Below, one piece after another: positions 11,162 through 20,374 of a stretch of 64,000 bases of DNA. Location of the stretch: NCBI RefSeq assembly GCF_000003815.2, contig NC_049991.1, forward strand, positions 7,276,087 through 7,340,086, read 5' to 3'. The DNA is from Branchiostoma floridae (Eukaryota; Chordata; Leptocardii; Amphioxiformes; Branchiostomatidae). Made by a program: the position numbers and the translations under genes. Under the pieces are notes generated by a model. It was not told where the DNA came from. It saw only the letters and a list, made by a program, of their open reading frames with translations, and searched no databases. Each line of letters opens with the position of its first letter. The stretch's first letter is position 1.

Positions 11162-14002
11162 ATGCCTGTAAATAATCAGAAACACTTTTCTCTCTGTCAC
11201 GCAAACGTGAGGAGTCTTCCCGCACATGATTTTACCAAACTCCACGAACTTGAGACCATTGCTCTAGAGGAGGGGTACGATGTCATTGCTCTCTCCGAGA
11301 CATGGTGTGACTCCACCATCCCAGACGTAGATATGTACCTCCCCTCTTATCAAGTCCCCATGCGTCGAGATCGCAACCGCCATGGTGGCGGAGTTGCACT
11401 GTATATATCCAACTCTGTACCATGTAAAAGGAGGAGCGATCTAGAAAGTGATACGTCTGAAGCAATCTGGTGTGAGGTGGATATCGGTATGAAACTATTT
11501 GTTTGTTGTTGTTGTTATAGACCGCCCGGCCAGAGTGCAGAGGAACGCTCCACATTCTTTGAGCACCTGCAACAATCAGTTGACGTAATTATTGACAGCG
11601 GCCCTTCTGACAAAACTACTATTGTCTTGCTTGGTGATTTGAATGCAAATTCTGACAATGCCGCTTCCACGATTGAAATGTTTACATCAGAAAACAACTT
11701 CGACCAGCTGATTTCAGAGCCCACTCGCATTACCGACACATCGTCATCCTTGCTCGATGTCCTCATTACAGATTCACCAAGTCTCTTTGCGGAGTGTGGT
11801 ACAAACCCGCCTTTGTCAAATTGTGACCACTCACTTGTATATGGCAAAATGTATCTTAAAATCCCCCGTGTTAAAACCTACAAACGTACTGTATACGAGT
11901 TTCATAAGGCAGATTATGAAGGATTGAACTCTGAGCTCTTACTTATAGATTGGGGTTCCATTGTCTCGGAGAACATTCCGGACATAAACGCCTTAACCGA
12001 AACATTCATGACAACCCTTTCTACAACGATCGCGCGGTTTGTACCCAGCAAACAGGTCACAATCCGACCAAGAGACCAACTTTGGATGAAGTGTGAAATC
12101 AGACAAATGCTAAGGAAGAAGAGACGAATGTACCGTAAATACATGAAAACTAACAGGCCAGAGATATACAACACATTCAAGCATATCCGTAATAGTTGTA
12201 CAAAGTTAATCAGAAAGGCGAAGCACAACCACAGACTCGGCCTTTGTCTCGACCTGGCAAATTCATCCTCGAACCCAAAAAAGTGGTGGTCCGTCTCTAA
12301 AGAAATATTCATGGGTAAGATAGATCGAACATTACCACCCTTAGTCGAAGATGAATTTACTATTACGGACGACAAGACCAAGGCCAATGTCTTTAATTCT
12401 TACTTCGCTTCTCAATCAAATCTTGACACAACAGGCGCCTCTCTTCCCTTGTTTACAACTAGAACTGACACGGCCATCGACTGCATAATCTGCTCCCCCT
12501 CTGAAGTTTATGAAATTTTGTGTAACCTTGATGTTAACAAGGCCACAGGTCCTGATGGTCTTGGTAACAGGCTTTTAAAAAACGTCGCCCCATCATTGGC
12601 TAATCCACTATCAAAATTATTCAATATCTCCATACAGCACGGGTGCTTCCCGGACATTTGGAAATGCTCGAACGTAGTGCCTGTACATAAGAAAGGCGAC
12701 AAGCAGACAAAGGAAAACTACAGACCCATATCCCTCCTATGTTGTGTATCCAAAGTTTTTGAACGAGTAGTTCACAGCTCACTTTCCTCGTACTTCCACC
12801 AAAACAAGCTTCTTACTGATCGTAACGCCGGGTTCGCCCTTGGAGATTCTACCGTCAACTCCTTAACATACCTTGTTCACAAAATTCATCAAGCACTTGA
12901 CCAAGGACTTGAAACCCGCGCAGTTTTCCTTGATATTTCCAAAGCCTTTGATAAGGTTTGGCACACCGGCTTACTCTTTAAACTACGACAACTTGGAGTC
13001 ACTGGGTCTCTGTTGGCATGGATAGAGTCGTACTTAAATAACCGAAGGCAAAGAGTCGTCATCAATGGAGTGTGCTCTGAATGGCTACCTATCAATGCAG
13101 GTGTTCCTCAGGGATCCCTCCTTGGCCCCTTACTTTTTCTTGCATTTATAAATGACATTGTTGATGACTTATTAACAGACTCCCGCCTTTTTGCGGATGA
13201 TACTGCACTACTAGAGATAATTACTGACCCTGTTGCCTCAGCGGACAGGTTAAACCGTGATCTCACCTCAGTTTCGGAATGGGCTGCTCAGTGGCTTGTT
13301 ACATTCAATCCCCAAAAAACAGTATTGATGACGTTCTCCTTGAAGAAAAACAAAGTTCGACATCCCCCCTTATACTTTAAAGGTGTTCAGCTCACTGAAG
13401 TCGAATCCCACAAACACCTTGGCCTACATCTCACTAGAGACCTATCATGGTCACTTCACGTGTCAATCCTGGTGACGAAAGCAATGAAACGCATAAATCT
13501 ACTGAAAAGAATTTCTTGCTTTGTCCCACGGAAAACACTCGAGACTCTGTACAAAGCCATGATACGTCCCTTGATTGAGTATGCCAACGTCGCCTGGTGC
13601 GGTATTCTTAAGAAAGACTCTGACTCACTCGAATCAGTACAGGTGTCCGCGGCTAAGGTCTGCACGGGTGCACTAAGGGGGACGAATCACAGCCGCATCT
13701 TAACGGAGGTCGGTTGGGACACAATTGCCACCAGACGGGAAAAGCATGTACTTATTCACTTCTATAAAATGGCCAGTGGCTCTGCACCAAATTATCTCCA
13801 TGAACTGGTACCTCCACTTATCCGTGATTCCACCCCTTATGGCCTTCGAGATGACCAGAACTACCTCCCTATTGCCCTAAGAACCGAAAAGTACAAAAGA
13901 TCCTTCTTACCTGCCGCAGTTTTCTCCTGGAGTCAACTTCCTTTGTCCGCCAAAACATCACCAGCTATTAGTATTTTTAAAAGAGAACTAGTCTTTCTTT
14001 GA
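11162..14002 (+). CDS. LINE ORF2: AP endonuclease plus reverse transcriptase
   Basis: 946 aa and intact. The N-terminal apurinic-like endonuclease (about 1-230) shows CHANVRSL, DVIALSETWCD, RHGGGVALYI, LLGDLNA and NCDHSLV. The reverse transcriptase (about 480-760) shows NYRPISLL, LDISKAFDKVWH, GVPQGSLLGPLLF and the catalytic box LFADDTAL. A C-terminal LWN-like motif (SWSQLPLSAKTSPAISIFK) ends the frame. This organisation is that of CR1/L2-clade (Jockey superfamily) elements: the endonuclease nicks the target and the reverse transcriptase copies element RNA onto it. The usual zinc-ribbon tail is encoded immediately downstream in another frame. Confidence 0.93.
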   Translation: MPVNNQKHFSLCHANVRSLPAHDFTKLHELETIALEEGYDVIALSETWCDSTIPDVDMYLPSYQVPMRRDRNRHGGGVALYISNSVPCKRRSDLESDTSEAIWCEVDIGMKLFVCCCCYRPPGQSAEERSTFFEHLQQSVDVIIDSGPSDKTTIVLLGDLNANSDNAASTIEMFTSENNFDQLISEPTRITDTSSSLLDVLITDSPSLFAECGTNPPLSNCDHSLVYGKMYLKIPRVKTYKRTVYEFHKADYEGLNSELLLIDWGSIVSENIPDINALTETFMTTLSTTIARFVPSKQVTIRPRDQLWMKCEIRQMLRKKRRMYRKYMKTNRPEIYNTFKHIRNSCTKLIRKAKHNHRLGLCLDLANSSSNPKKWWSVSKEIFMGKIDRTLPPLVEDEFTITDDKTKANVFNSYFASQSNLDTTGASLPLFTTRTDTAIDCIICSPSEVYEILCNLDVNKATGPDGLGNRLLKNVAPSLANPLSKLFNISIQHGCFPDIWKCSNVVPVHKKGDKQTKENYRPISLLCCVSKVFERVVHSSLSSYFHQNKLLTDRNAGFALGDSTVNSLTYLVHKIHQALDQGLETRAVFLDISKAFDKVWHTGLLFKLRQLGVTGSLLAWIESYLNNRRQRVVINGVCSEWLPINAGVPQGSLLGPLLFLAFINDIVDDLLTDSRLFADDTALLEIITDPVASADRLNRDLTSVSEWAAQWLVTFNPQKTVLMTFSLKKNKVRHPPLYFKGVQLTEVESHKHLGLHLTRDLSWSLHVSILVTKAMKRINLLKRISCFVPRKTLETLYKAMIRPLIEYANVAWCGILKKDSDSLESVQVSAAKVCTGALRGTNHSRILTEVGWDTIATRREKHVLIHFYKMASGSAPNYLHELVPPLIRDSTPYGLRDDQNYLPIALRTEKYKRSFLPAAVFSWSQLPLSAKTSPAISIFKRELVFL

Positions 14003-14057
14003 CAGCCCGCCCAGACACACCCACTACTCCCATGGCCACGGACGCCCTGCAGTTCAC

Positions 14058-14393
14058 TTGACTAGACTCAGACTCGACTTCAGCCAGCTTAACTCACACC
14101 TATTCAAACACCATTGTATAACTAGCCCTACTTGTGAATGTGGGAATTCAAACGAGACAACTGAACACTACTTGTTGCACTGCGAACTATACAATAGCGA
14201 AAGGATTCATATGTTGCACTCCATATCCCGTTTAAACCTAGAAGAATTACTCTCGCCTGACCCCCTTAACTCATCTGACAATACTTTATGCACCCTTCTC
14301 ACCATGGGCAGCCCTTTCCTTCCACACTCGATAAATTGTAACATCTTTGACTATGTTTTCAATTTCATAAAAATGACCGGAAGATTTACTTAA
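14058..14393 (+). CDS. LINE ORF2 zinc-ribbon-like tail in the +1 frame
   Basis: About 111 aa; its frame is open from about 13992 and so overlaps the end of ORF2. It has TRLRLDFSQLNSHLF, then Cys-x-Cys-x8-His-x4-Cys in CECGNSNETTEHYLLHC. In related elements this tail follows the reverse transcriptase in the same frame. Here a one-base shift separates them in both copies. It could be an old frameshift in the source element or a programmed frameshift. There is no good ATG. Confidence 0.6.
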   Translation: MTRLRLDFSQLNSHLFKHHCITSPTCECGNSNETTEHYLLHCELYNSERIHMLHSISRLNLEELLSPDPLNSSDNTLCTLLTMGSPFLPHSINCNIFDYVFNFIKMTGRFT

Positions 14394-14646
14394 TCTGATT
14401 TGAAATTGATTGGTAATGCCAGCCTTGTATGCGCTCTTTCGGCTTTTTGTTGTTAGCATTTGTGTTATTCTTATGTTGCAAAATGACGTTTATGTTTATG
14501 TCATCTTAAGTTATACGTTTCGTTATAATCTCAATTTTGTTACTTTTGTGTGTCATTGTATGTGCATTGTTAGAGCAGAAGACCTCCATAAGCTCTTGGT
14601 GAGCTTCTTGTCCAATGCTCGAAAAACGAATGCGAATAAAATAAAA

Positions 14647-14662
14647 ATAACCCTCATGGTGA
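14647..14662 (+). repeat. LINE target-site duplication, 3' side
   Basis: ATAACCCTCATGGTGA directly after the A-rich tail of LINE copy 2; a perfect match to 8518-8533. Confidence 0.9.
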
Positions 14663-15148
14663 CTTGGAATTGAATAATGTGTCTTATCTTTGAGTATCTG
14701 CTATTATAAAATGAAGTAGGCGTATAATTTGGGTACCTACTGGCTGGCAAAATACACCTAGTTATTATTATTAATATAAACTGTCCTCATTATTTATGCA
14801 AATTAGCCCCTGATTTGCATGATAAAAATTGATTATGTAAGGCATCTCCAAAGCTATCTCACTCACTCGCTCGCTCACGGCCCATGACAAAAGCTATCTG
14901 CATTCCAAATACCATGACAATCTGTCAACGCAAACTATTCCACTTCAAAGGGATGATGCAGCTACATAGGCGCGAAAAAAGTTGTAGAATTCCGAGAATT
15001 TTTGCCAATCGAACGTATCATTTTCTGTAAGGCTAGCCCCTGAGATGTCTATAAAAAAACACCCTCAAACCACCACACCCTCGCCCATTTCACGAAGGTT
15101 GAGTTCTACGAACGCTTGTTTTAGATTAGAATATGTCTCGTGACTTAC
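14663..15148. other. Repeat-derived sequence between the LINE and gene A
   Basis: It contains an ATGCAAAT...ATTTGCAT pair (about 14796-14820) of the dispersed repeat type and a stretch related to 2645-2730. I find no match here to the coiled-coil exon that follows in paralogue B. Confidence 0.5.
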
Positions 15149-15267
15149 CGCTATTGTCTTCCTTTTCAAGACCTTTGTCGGTTTTGATGGTGTCCACGTC
15201 CGCAGCAACATGACCGGGTCTCTTTCGGCTACTGGGGCGGATGGTGTGGTGCATGCGTCGGTCAGGG
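15149..15267 (-). CDS. Candidate further exon of gene A
   Basis: On the minus strand a pyrimidine-rich acceptor (TCTTTCTAG) precedes 119 bp ending in a strong donor (AGCG|GTAAGT). Read from a phase-1 intron it is open and begins ALTDACTTPSAPVAERD. Another frame also stays open and is acidic near its end. It has no similarity to the coiled-coil exon of gene B that would be expected next, so the assignment is tentative. Confidence 0.3.
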
Positions 15268-15874
15268 CTAGAAAGAGACGACGTTCCTGGCCGTGTTTAC
15301 GAGAAAAAAGGAAAGACACATCTCATAAGAACATAATTTGACGTGCCCCAAGAAATAACTATAAGGTAAAGTTGAGCTCCCCTTCGAAACCATGCGACGT
15401 TGCCATGTTATTATTTTGAATCCCCCAAATTACTTGCTTATGCTTAAGTTAGCAACTTCTCGTTGTGATAATTCGAAATAGAAATGAGTAACCTTTGTTG
15501 AATTGCGGTCAGTAAACTATACACACAAATAAGCAATACAGATTCAACGGCAATTTACTCATCGATGACAATCTAAAACATTCATTTCTTTCTAAACGTT
15601 CTACCTTAGTCGGTGTCATGTAACGTTAGAGCATTCCTCACATTGTTTTTACTACAAGATGTTTAACTTCATGGATAACAATGAGAATACAGAATATGGA
15701 AAGTAGGTATGTGCGAGTGCACATCCACAATTACCAAACTACAATGGTATGAACATTCCTTTTGAATTACCAAATTTTAAAAAGTTATCAGTAAAAATTC
15801 CTGATCGACTAAAAACTTTTAGACCATGCTTAAATCCAAGAGAGCTTAATAGACAACTAGTTGTTTATCCAGAC

Positions 15875-15958
15875 CTGGTGTGCAATACGTTCCGGTGACC
15901 ATGGTCTCCTGCATCGCATCGTCTCCTGGCGTGCAATCCATTTCCTCGTGTTCACTGC
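15875..15958 (-). CDS. Gene A exon 5, acidic linker
   Basis: 28 codons plus split ends, phase 1 on both sides, acceptor CCTTGCACAG and donor CCAG|GTCTGG. It encodes an acidic linker (GSEHEEMDCTPGDD...) of the same length as exon 5 of gene B and with the same ending TPG, which supports the model despite low sequence identity. Confidence 0.65.
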
Positions 15959-18900
15959 CTGTGCAAGGTAAGTGGCGACAGTCATGTGAGTGGTAAAGGT
16001 GGCATTGAAGGTAGGTCATTGAGCATTAATCATTAGTGGTAAAGATTGGTGGCTAAATGAGAGAGGGCATTGGTTGGTGAATTATTGATAAAAATACTAG
16101 TGGTAATGGTTTTAATTTTTCGTGAAAGGCTGAAAGTAGTTTGTCTTCTAGAGTGACCAGTTAAGTCAGAGGCAACCTTGTTGTACGTGTGAACAGTAGG
16201 CGAATCAGCAAAAGCAAAAAACATTTTGGCATACTGTTCACTTTTGCATAGTTCATCCGTAAACATGAGGCATTACCTCCATCATCTGACATCGCAGTGT
16301 CTGTTGCAACCAGCAGGGTTACGTGGACGAAAAGGCCTGGTCCTTCTTCCTGCTGCATCTCTTCTGTGATAAGTTCCTGAGTCAAAGTTTCTGACAACTC
16401 CCCATCTCTGTAGCCTATCAGAAACGACCTTAGAGCCACAGCGTCTTCAAACTCAAGGGTACAGAGCACACATCCATCTTCAATCTTTTTCAGGATGGCA
16501 CGGAACTTTGCAAAGCATTCTACCAACTTGTCGTACTTTGGTTTAAGTTCCTTTCCTGAGAACAGTACTCTGTCTACTCTTTTGATTTGATGGCCGACTT
16601 TTCTCTTTACTCGTAACTTTGCTTTGCTTGACAGTGTTTTGTTGAAGTGTGGGTACACTATGTCAAAATGTGTCTCGAAATAGGATAATTTGCTTTCAAA
16701 CTTCTCTGGATTTTTGAGTACTTCTTCGTCGAAGATTTCATCACTTATCCTCAGCATGCGGTAGTTCGGACACTCATCGTCTGAGCTGCTTCCCCGGGAC
16801 CCAGTGCCACCGATATCTTCAGTGCCGTTGTCCTCACACCTGGCACTGGATACTGAATACCAATGCAGGAAATGTCCAGGTAAATAATATTCTTATGCGT
16901 AAATACGCCACTCAGCCTATGGTTGTCAATTACCATTTCCTCCAATAAACCTCCAATAAACGTAGATTTCTCAAATTCAACAATTATTTAAAACATGGTC
17001 ACTACCCCTCAGCCAATCAGAGCCCTTCAATTACTGTGTTTATATCCCCATAGTGACCAAAACTGTGAACAGGACCGTGTGTGGTACTATGAACTTATTT
17101 GCATAAAATAAAACTACACATTTTTCATAGTACAAAACTTTATATGCACCACTGGTCGGCTCACACTGCAAGCTAATTCAGTCATGTTGACCAGGGGGTT
17201 AGACAATATGAAACCACCATGTTGCTGAGACATGAACCGGTCAATTGATCTCTCATTCTCTAACTCAGGTCATCTCTATTTTTAAATAAAACAAATTGCC
17301 CATGATTTGACTCTTCGGGTCAGTGGCCAAGTGTTAAAACAGTTATAACATGATCACTCGGTCTACTATGGACTCATAGGGGGTTTCCAACACTCAGCTA
17401 CGTCTCGGGTGTTAAAGAAACCCTCTTGTGGGCTGAGCGACCCTATCAGCCCATAGTAGCTCACGTGATCATGTTCTAACTAGTATTCATTCATTCTTTT
17501 TTATTATTTATAAGTATAAAACACGCCTGGTTTGATTTTCCACGACCATAAAATAGCGGAGACATGCCAGCGCATTTACTCTCAAATTGACATCACAATG
17601 TACATTTAGCTGTTTATTGATTATCGTTGGAGTGTGACTGCATGTGAAAAGAATCTTGCGATTCCTTGAAGTTTTGCATTTTGTTCGTGTTTCATTTTAA
17701 ATTGAAGATTAAGAAACAGAATAGTACCTTTTCTTTTGAAGACTTCGATAAACTGTCTTTCGGAGTCTTCCCAGTACCTTGTAGACAGCAGTTCCTTCTT
17801 CAAGCTTGCAGCTGTCTCAAACTCTGCCTTGCAGTGATCCAGAACCTTCTCAATACAAGCAGCCCAGTGGGCGGCACTCATTTGGTCATAACCATGAACG
17901 TCTGTCTTCACAATACAGTTGTGATAACGTGGAGCAAACTTGTTGATCAGGTCTGCCAATCCAGACTTGTCCGACACAAGAACCGGAACTCCTACAGCGA
18001 TGGCCTCCAGGCCAACAAATCCAAACGGTTCAGCACGAGAGGGCATCAGGACCAGGTGGGACTGTAACATGTCCTTGCAGATGTCCTTCTGTGTGCCATA
18101 AGGGAGGAAGCTTATTTGCAGATTAGCTGACTTGCAGAGCTTAAGAATCGCCTTGCTTACTTGGTCATCTTTGTCGACTCCTCTTACTCGCAACTTGACT
18201 GGTATTTTCGCTGCAACAATGCTCAGGGCCTCAACAGCAAGGTCAAGTCCCTTCAGTTTCTCAACACCCGTCACTACACCAATGCACAGGACTACCATTG
18301 TCTCTGTGTCAATGTATTCAGCATCTGCATTTTCAAACGTTTTAGAAGGTCTTGGATAAAACAATATGTGCTGAGGTCGTTTGTTAGCAGGTATAGCTCT
18401 GAACTGGTTTTTGAAGTGGTTGAAAACCCTGTCGCCGAAAGATAAGACGATGCCAGCTTGATGCGCATCTTCAAGGATAGAGTCTTCTTTCTTACCAATC
18501 CCCATGGCCTCCTCATCTCCCTTGTACTGTTCAGTCTCCTCTGGTATGTCGTCGATGAAGAGGACGACTGTTGCCTCTGGACAACGGTCCTTTTTGATCC
18601 CGCATGCTGCTCTGCTTGTACCATCAGTGTGCCCCACGATAGTTTTGACGTTTGGGGGAAGATGTGGGTATTTGACACGATGGTCAAAGGTCAGCCAGTG
18701 TAAACTTGGGGCAGTTCTTTCATCCCCAGGGTCAACCTTAGGAAGTAACAGTTCAACTCCATCATGTTTGGCATTTTCTTCGTCGTCTTCGGTTGCTTCT
18801 AATATAGCACTGAACAATGGGATATCCGGTTCACGTTCCCTGAGTACTGCTGCCAGCCTACGGTATATGGTGGAGAATCCACCTCTTAATGCACCATATA

Positions 18901-19386
18901 CTTCACTTAGCAGCAACACAGCTGGGTTATCTGTAAGCAAAAAACGTAACTTTAGAATTGTTAACGAATCCAAATATTGATGACAAAAACGTTGCTTTGT
19001 ACTGATGTAGATTATTAAGATTTGTTGATCATAATGATAATAATGAGGACTTGATTATTGACATATGTACTATGTATGAATGTAATATTACGTATATGAC
19101 TAGCAATAAGAGAAATGAACCTTTGATTGCACGAAATATTGACGCAATTTGAAAGCAGAGGTACACAGTTGAACGATAAGGAAACGTTAAGTAAGTTACA
19201 AAATTAGATAAAGATTATAAGATGAAAGTAATGGAAGTTTGGCTCCATTTCGCATTAATAGGCCAGTCCCATCATGTCTTAAGGGTTACATACATACATA
19301 CATACATACAAGCATACATACATACAAACGCTACCCAAAACATAACCTCCTTGGCGAAGATAATAAACAAACAGAGACGTACCCAT
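15875..19386 (-). CDS. Gene A: glycosyltransferase (GT-B) - TRADD-N-like protein
   Basis: Minus-strand exons: start exon 19383-19447 (ATG at 19384-19386, then one base), glycosyltransferase exon 17728-18930, TRADD-N-like exon 16277-16852, linker exon 15875-15958, possibly 15149-15267. All joins use GT-AG at phase 1. The start exon, splice phases and a 29-residue linker ending in TPG match paralogue B. The role is unknown; the domains suggest a cytosolic innate-immune or death-signalling protein. The donor-binding Arg of the motif IGRVAGVEKLKG in B and C is Val here (IGVVTGVEKLKG). No coiled-coil or IRG portion is found before the LINE block, so the gene may be truncated, or its 3' part may lie left of the window. 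Confidence 0.75.
16277..16852 (-). CDS. Gene A exon 4, TRADD-N-like domain
   Basis: About 192 codons, acceptor TGGTATTCAG and donor GGAG|GTAATG. It starts with an acidic Ser-rich segment (GSSSDDECPNYR) and continues with a helical region. It then has KKIEDGCVLCTLEFEDAV followed by RSFLIGYRDGELSETLTQEL and a final beta-like FVHVTLLVATD. The pattern FL-x-x-YR-[DE]-G-x-L-x3-L, with a strand before and a hydrophobic strand after, resembles the N-terminal domain of TRADD, the TNF-receptor adaptor that binds TRAF2. The match is by eye, but it is conserved in all three paralogues. Confidence 0.7.
17728..18930 (-). CDS. Gene A exon 3, GT-B glycosyltransferase domain
   Basis: A single 1203-bp exon (about 401 aa), acceptor TTTTGCTTACAG and donor AAAG|GTACTA. 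The N-terminal Rossmann half begins DNPAVLLLSEVYGALRGGF, where the Gly-Gly loop is typical of family 4 glycosyltransferases. The C-terminal half contains the E-x7-E motif in PSRAEPFGFVGLEAIAVG and then VPVLVSDKSGLADLI. The family transfers sugar from a nucleotide donor. In this copy the donor-phosphate Arg position is Val, and one residue is missing in the VDKDDQVSK segment relative to B and C, so activity may be reduced or lost. Confidence 0.88.
19286..19327. repeat. (TACA)n microsatellite
   Basis: About ten TACA units with one interruption (AAGC). It sits inside a fragment of the CTTCGCCAAG repeat family (about 19260-19370), in the intron after the start exon of gene A. Confidence 0.85.
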
Positions 19387-19447
19387 GCTTGCTCCGATGT
19401 TGTCCAGCCGGCGACTTTGGGGGGCGCAGTCTTGGTTTTGGCACGTG
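19383..19447 (-). CDS. Gene A exon 2, start-codon mini-exon
   Basis: On the minus strand the acceptor TTCCCTCCGCGCAG is followed by 65 bp ending AGCATGG|GTACGT. Only ATG plus one base is coding; joined to the next exon it gives Met-Asp-Asn-Pro. Equivalent exons precede genes B (47131-47198) and C (60866-60896) with the same TTTCAAT-pyrimidine acceptor and the same ATGG ending. Confidence 0.75.
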
Positions 19448-19974
19448 CTGCGCGGAGGGAATATTGAAATGGTATTCATATTATTAGCAACCAGTGAATG
19501 GGCATGAAAGTTATAATCAAGGCTGAGCAACATATTGCTAGTGAACCGGTTGACTGGTTGTCTCTCTATACATTTGGTCGGCTTGCAATATGCAATAATC
19601 AAACGAGGAAACCGCACTAGAAAAAAAACAAACTCGTTGCTTTCTATGCTGAAACCCTTGCAATTCTAACCTTAAAAATTCAGATCATGTAACGTCACGA
19701 GTATAACCTGTATGTGTGATTTTATCATATGGAGCTTGGTATGGTTTCCAAATTGGCATACTCAAGTCACGATTGGAAACGTTCAAAAGTGCAATTAAAT
19801 TTTCAACTTGACCCGGAAGTGGAGCTTCGGCAAGGTATATGTAAAGGTGCTACAACTTTTAGAGTAAAATGCTGCCTGTGACATCTACAACGTTACAATT
19901 CTACATTTATAAACTTACCCCCGTCAAACTATTCAAAAGTTGCATGACGTTGACAATAGATAATTCCTGCTTAC

Positions 19975-20090
19975 CTGTAATCAAACGGAGAGGTCGTTTT
20001 GTCCGAAAAGTTAACGCAAATAACGGTAGCGTCTCTAACGCAAGGTCAAAGCGTGCACGAAAGTAGCACCTGTAACGGGCCTTCTGATTG
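19975..20090 (-). other. Gene A non-coding first exon (5' UTR)
   Basis: The minus strand carries CTACCGTTATTTGCGTTAAC and ends GATTACAG|GTAAGCAGG. Genes B and C have CTACCGTTAGTTGCGTTGAG and CTTACTTGCGTTGGATC at the matching place, each ending ACAG|GTAAGCA. The upstream limit (transcription start) is a guess. Confidence 0.6.
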
Positions 20091-20317
20091 GTTAATCCTC
20101 TCGTAAACAGGTGTTCCCATTGCTCGTCGCTCTGGTGGCTGGGCTTTGTTAACTCTTTGAAAACCTGACAACTTTCTCAAATGATGACAAAGCATATTTA
20201 CGATGACATGTGCAAGGTTAATCAGAGAGAATATTTTATAATTTGAGTATGATCTTTCAAAAGACCGCGCCAATGATACGCCTCATTGCATGACTCTCGG
20301 ACATGAGTTCGCTACAC

Positions 20318-20372
20318 CTGCACGCAAGCGCACCGGTAATTCAAATAACAATGCACAATGGAACGTACCATC
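20318..20372 (-). promoter_or_regulatory. Conserved promoter block of gene A
   Basis: The minus strand reads GTTCCATTGTGCATTGTT, then GTGCGCTTGCGTGCAGGTGTA. The same two phrases occur in the same order and at similar spacing upstream of gene B (46405-46465) and gene C (60160-60220). There is no TATA box. Conservation beyond the exons suggests shared promoter function, or simply recent duplication. Confidence 0.55.
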
Positions 20373-20374
20373 AA

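Larger units (their letters stand above)
8534..14646 (+). mobile_element. Full-length CR1/L2-type LINE, copy 2
   Basis: About 6.1 kb including a nested 1.34-kb insertion, so about 4.8 kb for the element itself. Order: 5' leader with AAGATGGCGCCCG, ORF1, spacer, ORF2, zinc-ribbon-like segment in a shifted frame, 3' UTR, and an A-rich tail (GAATAAAATAAAA). It is flanked by a perfect 16-bp target-site duplication. An intact ORF1 and ORF2 and a perfect duplication indicate recent insertion. It lies just downstream of the last recognised exons of gene A. Confidence 0.92.

Noticed and set aside
3424-14646. Two independent LINE insertions in tandem
   Set aside because: The pre-insertion flank is duplicated as well and the copies meet at a gap; alternative haplotypes explain this better.
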